Below are positions 47,500-61,931 of a stretch of DNA of 64,000 bases, one piece after another. Position 1 is the first letter of the stretch; each line of letters begins with the position of its first letter. The position numbers and the translations under genes are program-made. Below the pieces are notes generated by a model. That model ran no database searches. It saw only the letters and a program-made list of their open reading frames with translations, and was not told the origin of the DNA. The stretch spans positions 117,417 to 181,416 of the forward strand of contig QKWP01000681.1 of NCBI GenBank assembly GCA_003550325.1, given 5' to 3'. This DNA comes from Gigaspora rosea (Eukaryota > Glomeromycota > Glomeromycetes > Diversisporales > Gigasporaceae).

Positions 47500-50400
47500 T
47501 TATATGATAGTCCCTATTACTGCAGAAAAAAAAAGATATAAATATAGATTAAAATTTTTTTTGTTAATTGAATTCAATAAAAGATAATTTAGAAAGGCTT
47601 TAAATTAATAGAAAAAAAATTTAGACTCCCAAGATTAAGGTACTCTGCCTGTAAGCTGCCAAATGTGCCAAAATTGGGAGTGACCAACCCATAAGGTGTG
47701 AATCTAGCCTAGTACTGGCAGAGCCAAATGTTAAAATAGGTACTGTGCAAAAATGGACCATGGAAGTGTAAATTATAATGAAATTAGTTCAAAGTCTTAC
47801 TGAAGTATACTTATTAATTTAAAATAGTAACCTCAAATATTAAAAATTAAAAACTGAACTTTCAATAATTGCTGATATGATATCAAAGACAAGCCTAATG
47901 GAATTTATAGAATTTGACTATATGTTGCACCAAAAGTTTTAATCAGCAAACAATTCGCTAAGGTGTCAAATATTTAATTAGCACAATTAGATAGAAAATT
48001 TTATATAGAAAAGCTGTTTTATACAATCAAAATCTTGATATTAATTAATATGGTATCATAATAAAGAAGCACAAATATTATGTAAGCCTTATGAGAAGTT
48101 CAAATATATATATATATATATAATGAGCCATGGTTCAAGAATGAGAATATAAAGAATAAAATATACTAATACTTGGGCCAGAATTTTTTATTTAACAACT
48201 ATATATTTATTAATAAGATTCAATATTGTGCAAGGTATCCATCAGCCTTAATTGCAGCAAGAATACACTGAACTATACTTTTAACAAGATTTTTTATAAT
48301 TATTAATTTTAAACTACTCATTTTGCAGCAAATTAAAGGATGCTGATTTATTGCTAGATAAAAAAATGTGCTTATATACACAATGCTCTAATTTATCCCA
48401 CAAATGTTAAAAAGTTAAGGTCAGAGTTATATGATGGCCACAAAGTTGCACAATATTATTTTTACAAAACTAGCATTCAGTAAATTTGAAAGTATGAATT
48501 TTAGCATTATCATATTTGAACATATAATTTTTTTGACTACCTATGTTTATTAAATTGTTTAAATAAGGTACATAACAAGTTTCAAGAATTTTTACATAAT
48601 CCTTGAATTTATTTTGCTATTATCCCAAGCTAAAGAATTTTGAATTAGAAGTTGTTACTAATTATAAATTCAAAAACCAAATTGAATTTATATATAGGAG
48701 TGGATCAGTAGAAAAGTGACAAATTTTTTCTAAGTAAAAGTTTTTTTGATTTAAACTTAAATATTTTAACAACTAGCTTAATAAATTTAATAATTTTTTT
48801 TTATTTTAATTCTTTAAAATTCCAATATTAAAATAAAAAATTTTTTGCAAATTTGATTCAATAATTGTTAAAATATTTTAATTTAAAAATTAAAAAAATT
48901 TTACTAAAAATGATATTTTTCTTTCTACTGATTCATCCCCATATAACAATATATAAAAACTAGTTAATATTTACCTAAATTAATTTGAATTGAATTGGTT
49001 TATCTTATTTTTAAATAAGAATTCTAATTGGTTAAAATAAAAAAATCAAATACATGATATATAGTACTGTAGTATAAAAATTAAAACCAAATTAGAATAT
49101 TATAAATCTAAATTATTTTAAACTAATTTATTATAAACTAATTTATTATAAACCAATTTACTATTAAAATGATTTGATTCCAAAATTAAAGTTGAATTAT
49201 AATAACCTAATCCAACTATTATTTTAAACAAATCCCTATTTTCAAAGAAATAATAATAATTGGTAACATCTGAATCTGTTATTGATATTTATTAAAAGAG
49301 CAAATAAAATTCAGAAATTGTATTAAAATAAAATTTAAATATAATTATACTATAGATAATATATATACACTAGTAAAAAAAATCTTATTTATTTTAGTAG
49401 TTATAAAATTTGTTAAGTACATAAAAAAATACAATATTTTAGAGCAAAAAGTTTGTTAACTGAAATAATAAACTCCAAGTACTTTTTTTATTAGATAAAA
49501 TTTTTTTAATATAATAGTTTGAGTGTTTTGACTTATTTATTTTAATATTTAATCAATCATAATATTTATAATAACTAAAATCTAATTTTTGACACATTTT
49601 TAATATATTTGACCATTGATTAAGATGCCAAAAAACCCTTTTAACCTTTTTTTTTAGAACTACTAATACAAATTAAATTTTAAAAAATACAAACCAAAAT
49701 AAAATTACAGTATTATAAAAACAAACTGCCTATTTACTATTGTTATTATGAATTATGCATTTATAAATTCAAACAATTACTAGTTTTAATAGTGCCCTAA
49801 ACTTGGGTACATGTGATTTGTTGTTTTGACAAATCAACTACAAAAACAGACCAAATTGATTTTATATCAACAATATACCAAATAAATTTATTAAACCATA
49901 ACCATGGTTAATAAGTTTTACAAATCAGGTACATTTATTCTGTAGTAACAAATTTAATACTTTATGACTACAAATTTAATTATATGATAAATAAGTTTTG
50001 TATATAGCTAATAAAAACTTTATTTTGTTTGTGTGAAAATAGATTAGATGAAAATGAAATCAGATAAATTTATAAAAGAAGTTTTTTATACTGATATGAA
50101 ATTAGAAATTATGCAAATATACAAGTTGATAAAAAATTATATAATATAAAGATATAACTTGCACATATTATATTACAAGTATTTTTGACATATAATTATT
50201 GATATATAAAAAATCCTCATGTGATTAATATTACTGAACCAGATTTCAATTTTCCCATTTGGGGGTGTCTAAAGTGGAGCAGAATCACGTGACATATGAC
50301 AAATCAGATTATAGAATTTTGTTGATCTTTAACAAAGCAAAACAACAAAGAAAGCAAAAAATCTAAAAAATACAACAAAACGGCAGTTTAAACCTATCTT

Positions 50401-51200
50401 AACAGGTTAATTCAAAATATGGGGAGGCAATTTTGCTTATAATATAGCTACCCAAACCTCCTAACCTTGATCATCTAAGATGACCCTAAACCTAAAATTG
50501 ATTTAGTATTATAAGAATCTGCTCTGATTTAGATGTCCGCCTTATTTGGAAGGATATTAAATTGAAGCAGTTAAATATAGAGTTAGAGTTGTTTAGAGGC
50601 AAAGAATATAGGTAAAATTGTTCTCTATGTATTTTTATTAGTGCTCCAAGACAGGTTTAGACATTCGTTCTTGTATTTTAAGGGGATTTTTTATTTCTTT
50701 GTAAAATTCTATGATTTTATTGGCTAATTATGTAGATCTTCCAAATAAGAAAATTGAAATTGATAATATTGGTCATTTCATATAAAAGACAAAGCCATGA
50801 AGAATAATCATTTAATTGGATATCAACCTTTTATCCAATTACTGGTATATTCTTCATTGCACTCTGTTTCCAGTAAAATGCTAGAAAAAAGATATCGTAT
50901 AAAATTTATAACCAAATCTTTAAATATTATACCAAAATGATTTTTATTATTATTATAATAGGAATAAATGAGTTAAAATTTTATTTTTGCCAAAATGTAA
51001 AAGGTATAATTGGCCTTTATAATTGAAATAGAAATGCTCAATACTTTTATATACTCCTATTGATTAAAAAGTAAAACAAATAGGAAAAATAACAAATGCA
51101 GTATAAGTATATATTTTACAATATGATTATTTAATTGATGAAACTTTTAAAGACAAAAAAAAAATTAAATATATTTTAATAAAATATCATTTAATAATCT
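47500..51200. other. long AT-rich intergenic region with one MITE-like core
   Basis: No gene recognised over about 3.7 kb. At about 50270-50770 there is less AT-rich sequence carrying TTATTAGTGCTCCAAGACAG and inverted TTCCAAATAAG/CTTATTTGGAA clauses, related to the insertion in array B and to the inner element at 14841. TATATA dinucleotide runs occur near 48105. Confidence 0.5.
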
Positions 51201-51220
51201 TACTTTAAGAAAAAAAATTT

Positions 51221-53144
51221 TTAATATTCAACTTTTGAAACCAATAAATCCATTCCAGGATCTGGTTTACAAAAACCATTTGTTAACTTTTTAAAAGTAA
51301 ACCCTTCAACTAATTTAAATTCAAAATTTCTAATAAGTATAAGTAAAAAACATTTAAATTCTAAATGAGCCATTCTCATTCCTAAACAACTTCTTACACC
51401 AGCACCAAAAGGTAAGTAAGCACTATTTGTTACTTTTGATTTTATTTCTGGATTAAGCCATCGAGATGGGTTAAAAGATTCAACATCATCACCCCAAATT
51501 AAAGGATCACGATGAATTGAATAAATAGGAATAACCATTGGAGTTCCCTAAAAAGAAATTTTTAATATATTAATATTAATACTATATCAAAAAATAAATT
51601 GAATTAAGAAAAAATTATTTATCAAATACCTTTGGAATAAAATAACCATTCATAATTTCATCTTTTGAGTTATAACGCATAATTGCAGTTGCTTTAAAAA
51701 TAAAGATAGAATAATTAGAGTAAATAATAGAATGAAATAAAGAAATAGATATTGTAAAATCATACCAGATGGGCTAATCCTTAAAGTTTCTTTAAAAATA
51801 CAATCTAAATATTTCAATTGATCAATTTCTTCAAAAGTTGGAAAATTATTATGATCACTAAATTCATCAAGTATTTCTTTACGAAGATTATTCTGAATAT
51901 CAGGATTTTGTGCAAGATAGTATAATGCCCAAACTAATGCATTACTAGTTGTTTCATGCCCAGCTATAAGTAATGTCATAATCTGAATTTTTAATAAATT
52001 TATAATTTAAATAAAAATTAATAAAATTATATATATATATATATATTATTTATAGTATAAGGCAATTAAATATTGTAATTTAAGTAATTTTTTACCAGAG
52101 AAATTAATTCTCTATGTGATAATTGTTCATCAACAGGCAACTTTTCATTAGTTTTTATCACCAAAGACAAGAAATCTTTTCCACGAATAGTAGCATTTTT
52201 TTGTTCAGCAATTAGTTTTTCAGAAATATCATTGATGGTTTGAAGAGAATCCCAATATTTTTTGTTATGAGAAGTTGGAAATTTTCTTATAAATGGAAAA
52301 AGGTTGATAAGTGCCCATAATAAAGGTGAAGGTTGTTTACTCAATAATAAATGATATGCTTTAGCTAATTCAGAATCTGATGTAATAGAGTCGAATTCAT
52401 AATTAAATCCTATTAAAATAAATTATTATTATTAATTAAAAAAAAAATGTTATTGATAAATCTAATGCGTAAAAGAATAAAAGTTAAAGCGTACCAACAA
52501 GGCCAATAATATCCAAGGTTATCTTTGGAATTAATTTAGTAAGGGTAATTCTTTCCTCTTTCTTATTACCAATTTGTTTCAACAAAATATCTTTAAATTT
52601 ATGACCAGCTTGAACGAAAGTTGGAAGCATTTCCTTAAAATTGAGAAAGTTAAAATAAATAATTATAAAAATTAATATTGTTAATAAATGATAATATTGA
52701 TAAATAATAAAAGAATACCTTGACATTAGCAAAGGTGAATGAAGGATTCAACAATTTTCTTTGTCGTTTATGGGCATTTCCTTCTGCAAATGAAATACTT
52801 TCAATACCAATAAGATCTTTTACCATAACATAATTTAAAGCAAGTTTTGGAAATTCATATGGACGAGTTATCAAGATTTGATGGACAAGTTGTTGATCGA
52901 AAATCAATAGATAAGGTTTATTTAATAAGGCATGATATCGAACTATTCTACCATATTGTTTTGCTAGGTGAGTAAAAACTTCACCCTGCTTATCTTTTAA
53001 CAAAGAGCCAAGATGCCCTGATATGAAATTGTCAACAGGTGGACCTGGAACTTTAAGTAATGGCGATAAATATAAAGGATAAATATAATATTTATACAAA
53101 ATATAACCAACAAAAGTAAAAATTGCAACTAAATAGTAATTCAT
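51221..53144 (-). CDS. cytochrome P450 monooxygenase
   Basis: Six exons (53144-52719, 52633-52495, 52409-52096, 51982-51766, 51691-51630, 51547-51221) join with GT-AG introns and consistent phases to 1,485 nt, 494 residues. The start gives an N-terminal membrane anchor (YYLVAIFTFVGYILYKYYIY) followed by a proline-rich hinge (KVPGPPVDN), so the enzyme is expected on the ER membrane. Oxygen-binding helix motif AGHETT lies in exon 4, the ExxR motif as KETLR in exon 4, and the heme-binding motif FGAGVRSCLG in exon 6 near residue 430. The length is normal and no break is seen. The substrate cannot be told from sequence; the organisation resembles fungal fatty-acid or xenobiotic P450s. A TATAAAA motif lies about 100 bp upstream. 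Confidence 0.93.
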
Positions 53145-53239
53145 TTTAAAGTACAGTTAAAGAAGTTAAGGATAGGAGTGAATTTACTGTAATATAATAA
53201 TTTGATCTAATAAGAAACACTCTTTTGTTTTTTTCCTCA

Positions 53240-53255
53240 TCATTTTATAATATTT
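53240..53255 (-). promoter_or_regulatory. TATA-like motif upstream of the P450 gene
   Basis: TATAAAA on the minus strand, about 100 bp before the start codon at 53144, with a T-rich tract just beyond. This is the only promoter hint. Confidence 0.35.
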
Positions 53256-53299
53256 GCATTTTCTTTTTTTTTTTTTTTTTGCATCGATGAACGAAATTT

Positions 53300-54600
53300 A
53301 GACCAGATGGAGATAAATTATTCCGTTATCAAATGGGGGGCCAGCAAACGCCGATGTGGTAATATGACTTTTAAATAAATATACGTGCAAGGTGAGTAAC
53401 ACAAATTAAAATGGATGTATGGGGATCATAATGTTACGTTGATACCAGGTACGTACATATGTACGTAAATGAATAAATTATTCTTTTTCCTATACTTAGG
53501 CTTTACAAGTATCCCGAAAAAAAGGATTAAAAAAATGATTACTCATAAAAATTGAATTTATTTACATATTAGGTACTTATTATTAAAAATTTTGTATAAT
53601 TTTCGTACGTATTATTATACAATATTATTTACTAGATATCTTTAAATTAATTTTTGCATTATCTGTATTACCGTACTGCATCGGATTATCCGGCTATTTC
53701 TTTTCCATCTACAGCATACGCGCTTAATAATTTCCCCGAGTTTCGACTTTGGCCAATCACATTTATCTCGAAATTCGTTTAAGGAATTACCTTTGTATAC
53801 TAACCAAAAGCAATGAGATTTGACATATAAATTGATACGAATAATCCCAACCAATAGAAAAGAAACTTGGATGAATTTCTTAATATTCCTGTCACGAATG
53901 TTTATCCGTTTTCCATTTTGGTCATCGTTTAATGGCATAACATTTTCTTTGTAACACTTATATGAACTAAATAAACAAATTTGCGATCACCTCCTTTATA
54001 GAAGATCCAGAGATCTGACAATCCATATACTGTACGCATCAAAATGCCCATACAAAAAATGTATTACGGTGTACGACACTTAAAGACTACACTTGATATA
54101 AAAGAAAATTTATGAAAGTAACGTCGCTGATTTGTAGCTAAATCAATTGTTGGCCACAACTTGACGCTTTATTTTTAAAAGTTTATAATAACTTTTTTAT
54201 ATATGTGGTTATAAAAATATAGCATTTTATATTATAACATATAAAGATAATCAAAAATGGGACACATTAAAATAAACAACCAATTAAATTTCTTTAAATT
54301 TATTTAATTTAAGTTTAAAATTTTTTAACCAATCAAAATACCAACCCATTTAAGCAATTAAAATTAAGCAACTATAAAAATATAAAAAAATATAAAAACT
54401 AATGTTTTTAATTAAATTTCTAAAATGAGACAAATGTAGTCTTTAGGTTTCGTGCATTATATAACTTAGTATTATTTGAATGTAACCTTACTCATTCGAT
54501 TCCACTAAGCTAGTTGATTCAATTTTGATTATCAACTAAATTTTGATATTGATTCAATTCCACTGATTTAATTCTGTTTGCGCAGCATTGTAATTTAAAT
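53300..54600. other. intergenic, one unassigned open frame
   Basis: A minus-strand frame at 53938-53642 encodes 98 residues (starts MPLNDDQNGKRIN) with no recognised motif; it has cysteines and basic residues but may be chance. A perfect palindrome ACGTACATATGTACGT lies at about 53451-53466. Nothing else is supported. Confidence 0.35.
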
Positions 54601-54660
54601 TAATTTGAAAAATACGTTGTACTGCAGGAATCTGCAATAATATTAATATATATTAATAAT

Positions 54661-54888
54661 TGTCGCAGCTGATGCTGAAAACGGCTGATGCTGAAATTTT
54701 GACCTATTTTGATATGAAATTTTAAAATTTTTTTGGGGAGATTTTTTCGTTTTTGTCTTATAGGGTTAGGGTGAGGTTTGGGGGTATATTTGATATTTAA
54801 AGAGTATTTGTAGATTTTAGCAGGGCTTGTAGTTTCAAATAGAAATCCCAAATTTCAGCATCAGCCGTTTTCAGCATCAGCTGCGACA
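54661..54888. mobile_element. MITE with perfect 38-bp inverted ends
   Basis: The ends start TGTCGCAGCTGATGCTGAAA and pair perfectly with TTTCAGCATCAGCTGCGACA. Each arm contains two copies of GCTGATGCTGAAA. A perfect 5-bp duplication ATAAT flanks it (54656-54660 and 54889-54893). The near-perfect arms suggest recent insertion. Confidence 0.92.
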
Positions 54889-55179
54889 ATAATTTAAATT
54901 TGCACTTGCATATAACAATGCTTTCAAGTCTTTTGAAATATTGGCATCGCTAATTATTATAGAAATGGTTATAAATTTTTTTATAAATTGAGTCGTTTAG
55001 AAAATTTCAAAGTTTAATTAGTGATAATACGTCATAAGCAAAGTTAAATTGATCGTATAATTTATATAAATAGTAACGGTAATATTTTGTAGTTTTTTGA
55101 CAGTCGCTTTTGATTTAAATCAGTAAAAAACGTTTGTCTAAAATTTATTTTTTTTTTAAACCAAATTTCAAATTTCAAC

Positions 55180-58100
55180 ATGGACATAAATTCTCTTATT
55201 AACTATTAAGAAGATGATAATTATGAACGAAGTAATTGTACTTTCATTAATCCGGTTGATATTAATTATAAACCAATCGATGAATTGAATTATGAATCAA
55301 TTGATAAGTTGAATTATGAACCAAATAACGAACTTAATTATGAACCAATTGAAGAATTGTTATCTGATAATACGATAAAGGATAAAAGCTCTGAAGATAA
55401 TTATTACGAATTATTGGATGAAATATTATCTGACAATACAGTAATGGATAAAGATCCTGATAATAGTTTTTCAGCAGAATCTTTTTTAAATGAATCGAAT
55501 TATTCTCAATAAAGTTTTAATGAATTTGAACGATTTGATTATTCGCAAGAAATCTTTAATGAATCTGAACAATCTAATTATTTTCAAGAACGTCTAATCA
55601 ATTACATCGCAAAATGTAATTATTTATTTTTTAATTTTATAAACAAAATTTCTTATATTAATTATTTTAACAAATTGAAATTATTATTTATTATTTATAG
55701 TTATCTATTATAATTGATCTAGAAAATAACAATGAAGATGAATCTGAACAAGAAATATATTTAATTACTGAGCAGTTAAGAGTTAAAGAAATTATTCATT
55801 CGCTCTTACCAATGGAATACCCACCTACATCTGAAGATGGAACTACAATATCTATAATATTAAAGCATGGAATAACTCTGAAGCATTTATAAATAATGTA
55901 AATATTATTATGGTCCAGTGCAAAAATGTAGATACACTAATCTATTCATAATAAAAAAAATTTTTTTAATAATTAATATAAAGATTTAAATAACTTTATT
56001 TATTATATAGGTTCTGGGAAATATTTAAATATAAATTTTATTGAAAATTTTATTTTTAAAAAATTTTTGTTAATTTTTTACTTTTTCAATTTGTTTAATA
56101 CAAAAATATAATATACTAAAATTAAAAATTTAATTTTGTCTACATATAAAAGTTTTTTAATTTTAATTATCTATTTATAATTTTTTTATATTAAATAAAA
56201 CAAGTTCTAAGCTATCTTTTGATATAATTTTTATTATCTTTTTATAGACATTTAATTGTGTAATAATTATTTTAAATTTTAATTTTTTTTAAAAAAACAA
56301 GCAAAAATGGTCCTTTTAAAAATATTATTTCTGTTATAAATATATAACTTTATAAGTTTATATTGTACAAGAGTATTGTTATATATATGCTAAATATATA
56401 GTTAAAATTTTAGCTTAATTGAATTAGTAGTTATTAAAATACAAATTTTTAAAATTTAATAATTATTACTACATATAAAATTACTATATAAAGTAATATG
56501 TACAACTACTGTACAACCTTATGATATAAATTAGTTTTTATTTTATATATTAACAACTACTAATCCAATTAAGCTAAAATTTTAACTATATATTTAGTAT
56601 ATACATGCCAATGCACTTGCTTATTATAAATTTATAAAGTTGCATTTTGATGGCGAAAATAATTTTTTTTTAAAAAGAACTTTTTTTCTTGCTTTATTTT
56701 TTAAAAAAATTAAGGTTTTAAAAAATTTATAACACAACAAACAAACTATAAAAAGGTAATAAAAATTATGTCAAAAAGTAGCCTAGAGCTTTCTTTATTA
56801 GATATAAAAAAATTATAAATAAATAGTTAAAATTAATAAACTTTTATATATAGACAAAATTGACTTTTAGTTTTGGTGTATCTACATTTTCGCACTGGCC
56901 CATACTGGTAAAATTTATATATTGTAAATAATATTTATTTAAAACTATATTTTTAAATATTTTAAATATTCAAAATATAGTTTTAAATAAATATTAATTT
57001 TAAATTATAAGTATATTTACAATTTTAATTTATAAATAGATTCAATATAAACTTGGAAGACCATGCGGAAGTAGTATTTACTGTCCTTTTCTTGAAAATT
57101 AGTTAAAAAATCTCATTATACTTGCCAAGGTGTAAAAATATGTGAAAATTTGAATGTAGATATTAAAAATAAAACTCATTGTGAAGTAGATATGGATGTA
57201 GATCTTTTACAATCAACAAATAATTTTTTGGACATTCAACGAACAAGAGAAGCTAAAACATATATGTAAGTAAATTTTAAGTTACTATTAATAAATATTT
57301 ATAATATTAATAATATATATTAAAATACTTTTATTTTATAGAAAATATCTAGCATTAATTAATGGAAATCAAACTTGTACTTTTAATAATGGAAATTGTA
57401 ATAGAGATTTTGTAGTTAGAAAATTATCAAAATTAAATCAAAATTCTAAAGATACATGGTTTATTGGATGCTCAAAATGGAAATCAACTGAATCCATTTT
57501 TTTTATCGATTAAAAGATGAAATTGATCCTCAATTATTAAGAAAACTATTTGAGGATGAATCAGTAAGAATTTAAAAAATTAAATTATATTTAATTAAAT
57601 TTAAATTAATTTTAATTTTTATTTATAGATTTTACCTTTAAGTGAAGATAATTCATGTAATGTTATATTTTCTTCAAATTCACGAAAAAAATCTTGTGGT
57701 AATTAAGTTTTTTATATTTAATAATAATATTATTACTTTTAATTTATATTATATTAATTAAATTAATTATATTATTAAATTTTTATTTGGGATTTTTCAT
57801 AAAAGTTCAAGCGATACTTATCAAGAGGGAAAAAGTTTAAAGATGAATTGTAGTGTTAAATTTCATAAAATAATACCTTTGGATCTTAAAAAAACACCAT
57901 ATATTATATTAGTTTGTAAAGGCATACATTCTCATCCACCTCCACCACCTCAAGAAGTTCCTTTAGAGATAATGAATAAATTAAAAACATTAATTGAATC
58001 TTCCTCTGAACAATTTGTTGATATTACTGCAAGAAAATTGATTAGTAGTAAGTATTCTTATTATAAATTAATTAAGTTAATAATATAATATATTTTTAAT

Positions 58101-59900
58101 TTTATTTTTTAATAGATAATCTTATTAAGGCTACATTTGGAACAAACTATCTTTCTGAAGTACATGCATCACTAAATAATATGGATAAGCTTCGAAGATA
58201 AGTAGCTAAAGTTCAAAAATCAAAACATCCATATGGCCAAGGTATATTAGGTTTAACCTACAATATTTGGTCATGCAAACCAGATCTATTAGAATATGTA
58301 CAACAATCAGGTTAGTAATTTATAATATAATAAATTGATATTTTAAAATTTTTATATTAATAATTTAAATATTATAGCTACTTTTGCAAATGGACATATT
58401 ATGATTTTATGCTTATCTGAATAGCAAGCAAAAGAATGGTTAAAACTTAATTACTTTAAAATAGACTTGTCTTTTAAACGTGTACAAGGTGATATCAATG
58501 AATTTGAAATAAGTTACAATGAAAACCATAAAATAGGTAAGATTAAAACTTTTAATTAGATATATTTGATTATTTATTATAAGAAATAATTAATTTAATT
58601 AATTTAATAATAATTTAGCACTTACATATGCATGAGTATTTACAAATATTATGGATACTAATGCTTATGAGCAAATGTTTTTTACACTTTCCAATTGGAT
58701 TTATAATTTAACAAATGAATATCCAAAATTTTATCACATTCATAAAAATGGATGGAAATGCATTATTGGTGACTTGGACCAAGCACAAGCCAAAGGATTA
58801 GGAATAGCATTATATAAATTAGAAAATTCTTTAAATTGGGATGATCATCTTATATATATTTTTAAAAGTTGTCGAATTCATTATAATCAGTATTTAAAAT
58901 TTTATTTAATTTTATTTATATAAAATATATATTTTTTAATTATTTATTAAAATTATATTATTTTCTTTTATAGAAATATTCGAAATAATAAATAATCACT
59001 TGCAACTAAACGATTAATGTATGAGCTACCTGATGCATTGCCTGACAGAGTAAATGAAATATTTGAATTATTGTTACAATCAAAAGAAAATAAAATTAAA
59101 GGTAAACAAATTTTATTAAATTAATTTTTATAAATAATATATAGTTGATTTAATTATATTTTAATAAATTTAGACTGGGTTAATTTTTATTCTAAACCTT
59201 GGATAAAAGCTTCTTTAAATTCAGCTTTTTCATGTATTGATATTAATACTTGGTATATGACTCCTAATAATACCAATGTGGCCAAATCATGCCATGCAAA
59301 CATTAATCGTAATGGAAAAGCATTATCTTTATATAATGCAATTCTTAAGTAAAGTTTATTTTTATTTCAATTATATTTTAAATATTTTATTTTATTAATT
59401 ATTTACAAACTTTATTAAAATTTAGAGCAAAACAATATGAAAAACAACATTTTATTACTTGTAATATACAAAACAATTATGGAATTTCTAATTCTGGTAA
59501 AAATCAAAGTATTATTGCAAAAGAAAAGCGTTCAATTAAAAAACAGGCAGGTGTTATAAATTGTATAATTGTTATTTTATAAGATTAATTCTAATTATTT
59601 TAAATTTAATAATTTAAAGTAAATAAGCAAAAATCAAAATCAAAAGGAAAATCAAAACAAATAGATACTTCTCAAGTGCAAAAAAAAAATAGTTTTAAAA
59701 AGCAAAAAATTGAAATAGATCTTACAGAAGATTCAGCAAGTCAAATTTCAACAAGTTTAAACCATCAAGAATATCAATTAACTCTTAAGGAACGTGAATT
59801 AGCAATTAAAGAAAGAGAACTTAAATTAGAAAAAGAAAAACTTGAATTGGAAAAGTTGTGAAGAGAACTTAGTCTTAATGGACTTAGTGATTAATGCTTA
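55180..59900 (+). pseudogene. Mutator-like transposase gene, multi-exon, broken
   Basis: About ten plus-strand exons are separated by AT-rich introns. Landmarks: an acidic repeat-rich N-terminus (NYEPIEELLSDNT), YTCQGVKICENLN (about 57120), a zinc-finger-like segment ending CKGIHSHPPPPPQEVP (57910-57960), KWKSTES, PYGQGILGL (58235), the transposase core FHKNGWKCIIGDLDQAQAKGLG-like phrase (about 58740-58800), FKSCRIHYN, DWVNFYSKPW (about 59180), NTNVAKSCHANINRNGKAL (59270-59330) and a charged coiled-coil tail (LKERELAIKERELKLEKEKL, 59780-59850). This matches the multi-copy Mutator-related genes of Rhizophagus. In-frame stops (for example after SNYSQ at 55510 and before QAKEWLK near 58425) and a large insertion show it is dead. 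Flanking inverted repeats were not found. Confidence 0.8.
55912..56901. mobile_element. inverted-repeat element inserted in the Mutator-like gene
   Basis: The ends GGTCCAGTGCAAAAATGTAG and CTACATTTTCGCACTGGCCC pair over about 27 bp. The 990-bp interior is AT-rich with shorter nested inverted repeats (TTTTAACTATATATTTAG near 56400 and 56580). The target duplication is unclear. Confidence 0.8.
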
Positions 59901-60428
59901 ATATTAGCGATTATATTAGGTAAATATTTTTAATATATAATAAAAATAAATTTATTTAGATAATTAAATACTAAAAAATGTATTTGTATCTAAAGATACT
60001 AGCATATTATGAGTTTAAAACTATTCTAGGCATCTATTTATTTGTCTTAATAATGTAAAATTTGCAAATTTTTTAATAAAAAAGTTATTTTTCAAGTGCT
60101 TAATAATTAAAGGATTAATTAATTTTCTACACAATAATTAATATAAAATCTAATAAATATAGTAATACCTTGTTACAGTTAAATATTAAAATGTAAATAG
60201 ACTACATTCGCACAAGCAAATATAGATTAATATAATACTATAAGCAACTTTTAATTAATACCATTAAAGCAAATAAATGTTCAACTAATATATGCAATCT
60301 ACACTCTATCTGCAATAAATAAATATTAACTATACGATTAAATAGATACTTAAAATAAAAATTATTGAATTAATAAAAGATATTTAACAAATGCTTTATA
60401 GCCTCAATAAATGTTAAATAGTTTTATT

Positions 60429-60727
60429 TATACATGCTGGCAAAACCCGGACAAATTCCAAATAATAAAAAAACAATTGCTATTTATAAAAGATTAAATC
60501 AAATAAATAATCTTAATATTTTGTAAATATATTATTTATAACTATAAGAATATATATGATTTGTTTAAATATATTATTTATAACTATAAGAATATATATG
60601 ATTTGTTTAAATAAAGATTATTAATAAAGTTTTTGAGATATTAGTTATACTAGAATTTGGGATTTGGGATTTGGGATGACGGACAAATCCCAAACTATAG
60701 TAAGTCGGGATTTTGCCAACATGTATA
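60429..60727. mobile_element. hAT-type MITE, 299 bp
   Basis: The inverted ends TATACATGCTGGCAAAACCC and GGGATTTTGCCAACATGTATA-like are flanked by a perfect 8-bp duplication GTTTTATT (60421-60428 and 60728-60735). The interior includes a tandem 42-bp duplication (60525-60608) and ATTTGGGATTTGGGAT repeats. Confidence 0.88.
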
Positions 60728-60739
60728 GTTTTATTATTT

Positions 60740-61925
60740 GTGTTTTTCTACAAAATAATATTAAATCAATGTCATATAACTAAATAAAGGGTACATATAT
60801 AGGTATATGTTATTTATTATCTATTTGTTTGAACATACATTTCTTTAAAGATTTATTTTATACTTATCATTAATTTAGAGGTTGTATTCATGAACGTATG
60901 ACTCAAAAAAGAAAATTATGCAAAAAAATAAGGTTTTACAAAATGCATAGTGCAATGAATTATTTTATAAGTTTTCATTTTTAGGAGAACATTGTCGTTA
61001 AAGTCAGAGTTAGTTTTTTTGATATATTTAGTATTTAATTTATGTAGAGTTTTCTGTTTGAAACTTTTAAGGAATTAACCTTATGTCTATTTTTGAATAA
61101 TAATGTAATTTTCTAAGAATAACATTTGGCAATTATCAATTGTTATAAATTGAAAAGTAATACGAAACAGCAATGCACTGTATTAATGATAAGCAATGAT
61201 TTTATTTTACAAAACCAACAATTTTTTAAACACTATATAGAATTATGTAATCAATCATAGTTAAATCATTAACAATAATATAAATTTTTGAAATAATCAA
61301 AATTGAATCAGCTAGCTTATCGGAATTGAAGTAATAAGGAGTACCCGTATTATTTGCAGTCGTGTGTTGTCTTTTGAAATTTTTGTATTACATACTTGCA
61401 AATAAATCATGGCAAGAAAGTTCTCATGTTTATATCATATATTATGTAAATCTTCATCCTCACGCAAAACATGTTTTTTTTAACTTTGATTAAAGAATCT
61501 AGTCCTAGCATATTGTCTTCACGTGAACTTAGATAAGTATACCACATGTAGTAGTTAGCTAATTTTTTTAAATTCTTTTTATGACTTTTTTATTTTTGAA
61601 AAAATTCCTAATCTAATTTAGAATCATAAAAGTTATAACTCTTATAAGAGAGAAAAGCATTTTAAGAATTATATAATTAAAGGGATAAATTATGTATGAT
61701 AATATAAATAAAGGGCCTTTTGACTCTGAAACAAAATGATTAACATGCTTGGGATATACTGCTTTGTCTTGATCTTGATATAACGAGTCATTAAAATAAT
61801 ATGATACCGCTCATCCAATTACGTATTTTGCTAACGTGTTTATCGTAAACCTCAAAACGTTGATGACGAAATCTTATTTTCCTGCTCGTCAAATCTAAGA
61901 GCCTCTTTCATTAAGTTATTTTGGT
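60740..61925. other. intergenic, no gene
   Basis: AT-rich with no open frame of note or repeat I can assign. Confidence 0.4.
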
Positions 61926-61931
61926 TGTGAT

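Noticed and set aside
53642-53938. 98-codon minus-strand frame as a gene.
   Set aside because: No recognisable domain, no paralogue in the window and no promoter signal; kept only as an unassigned frame.
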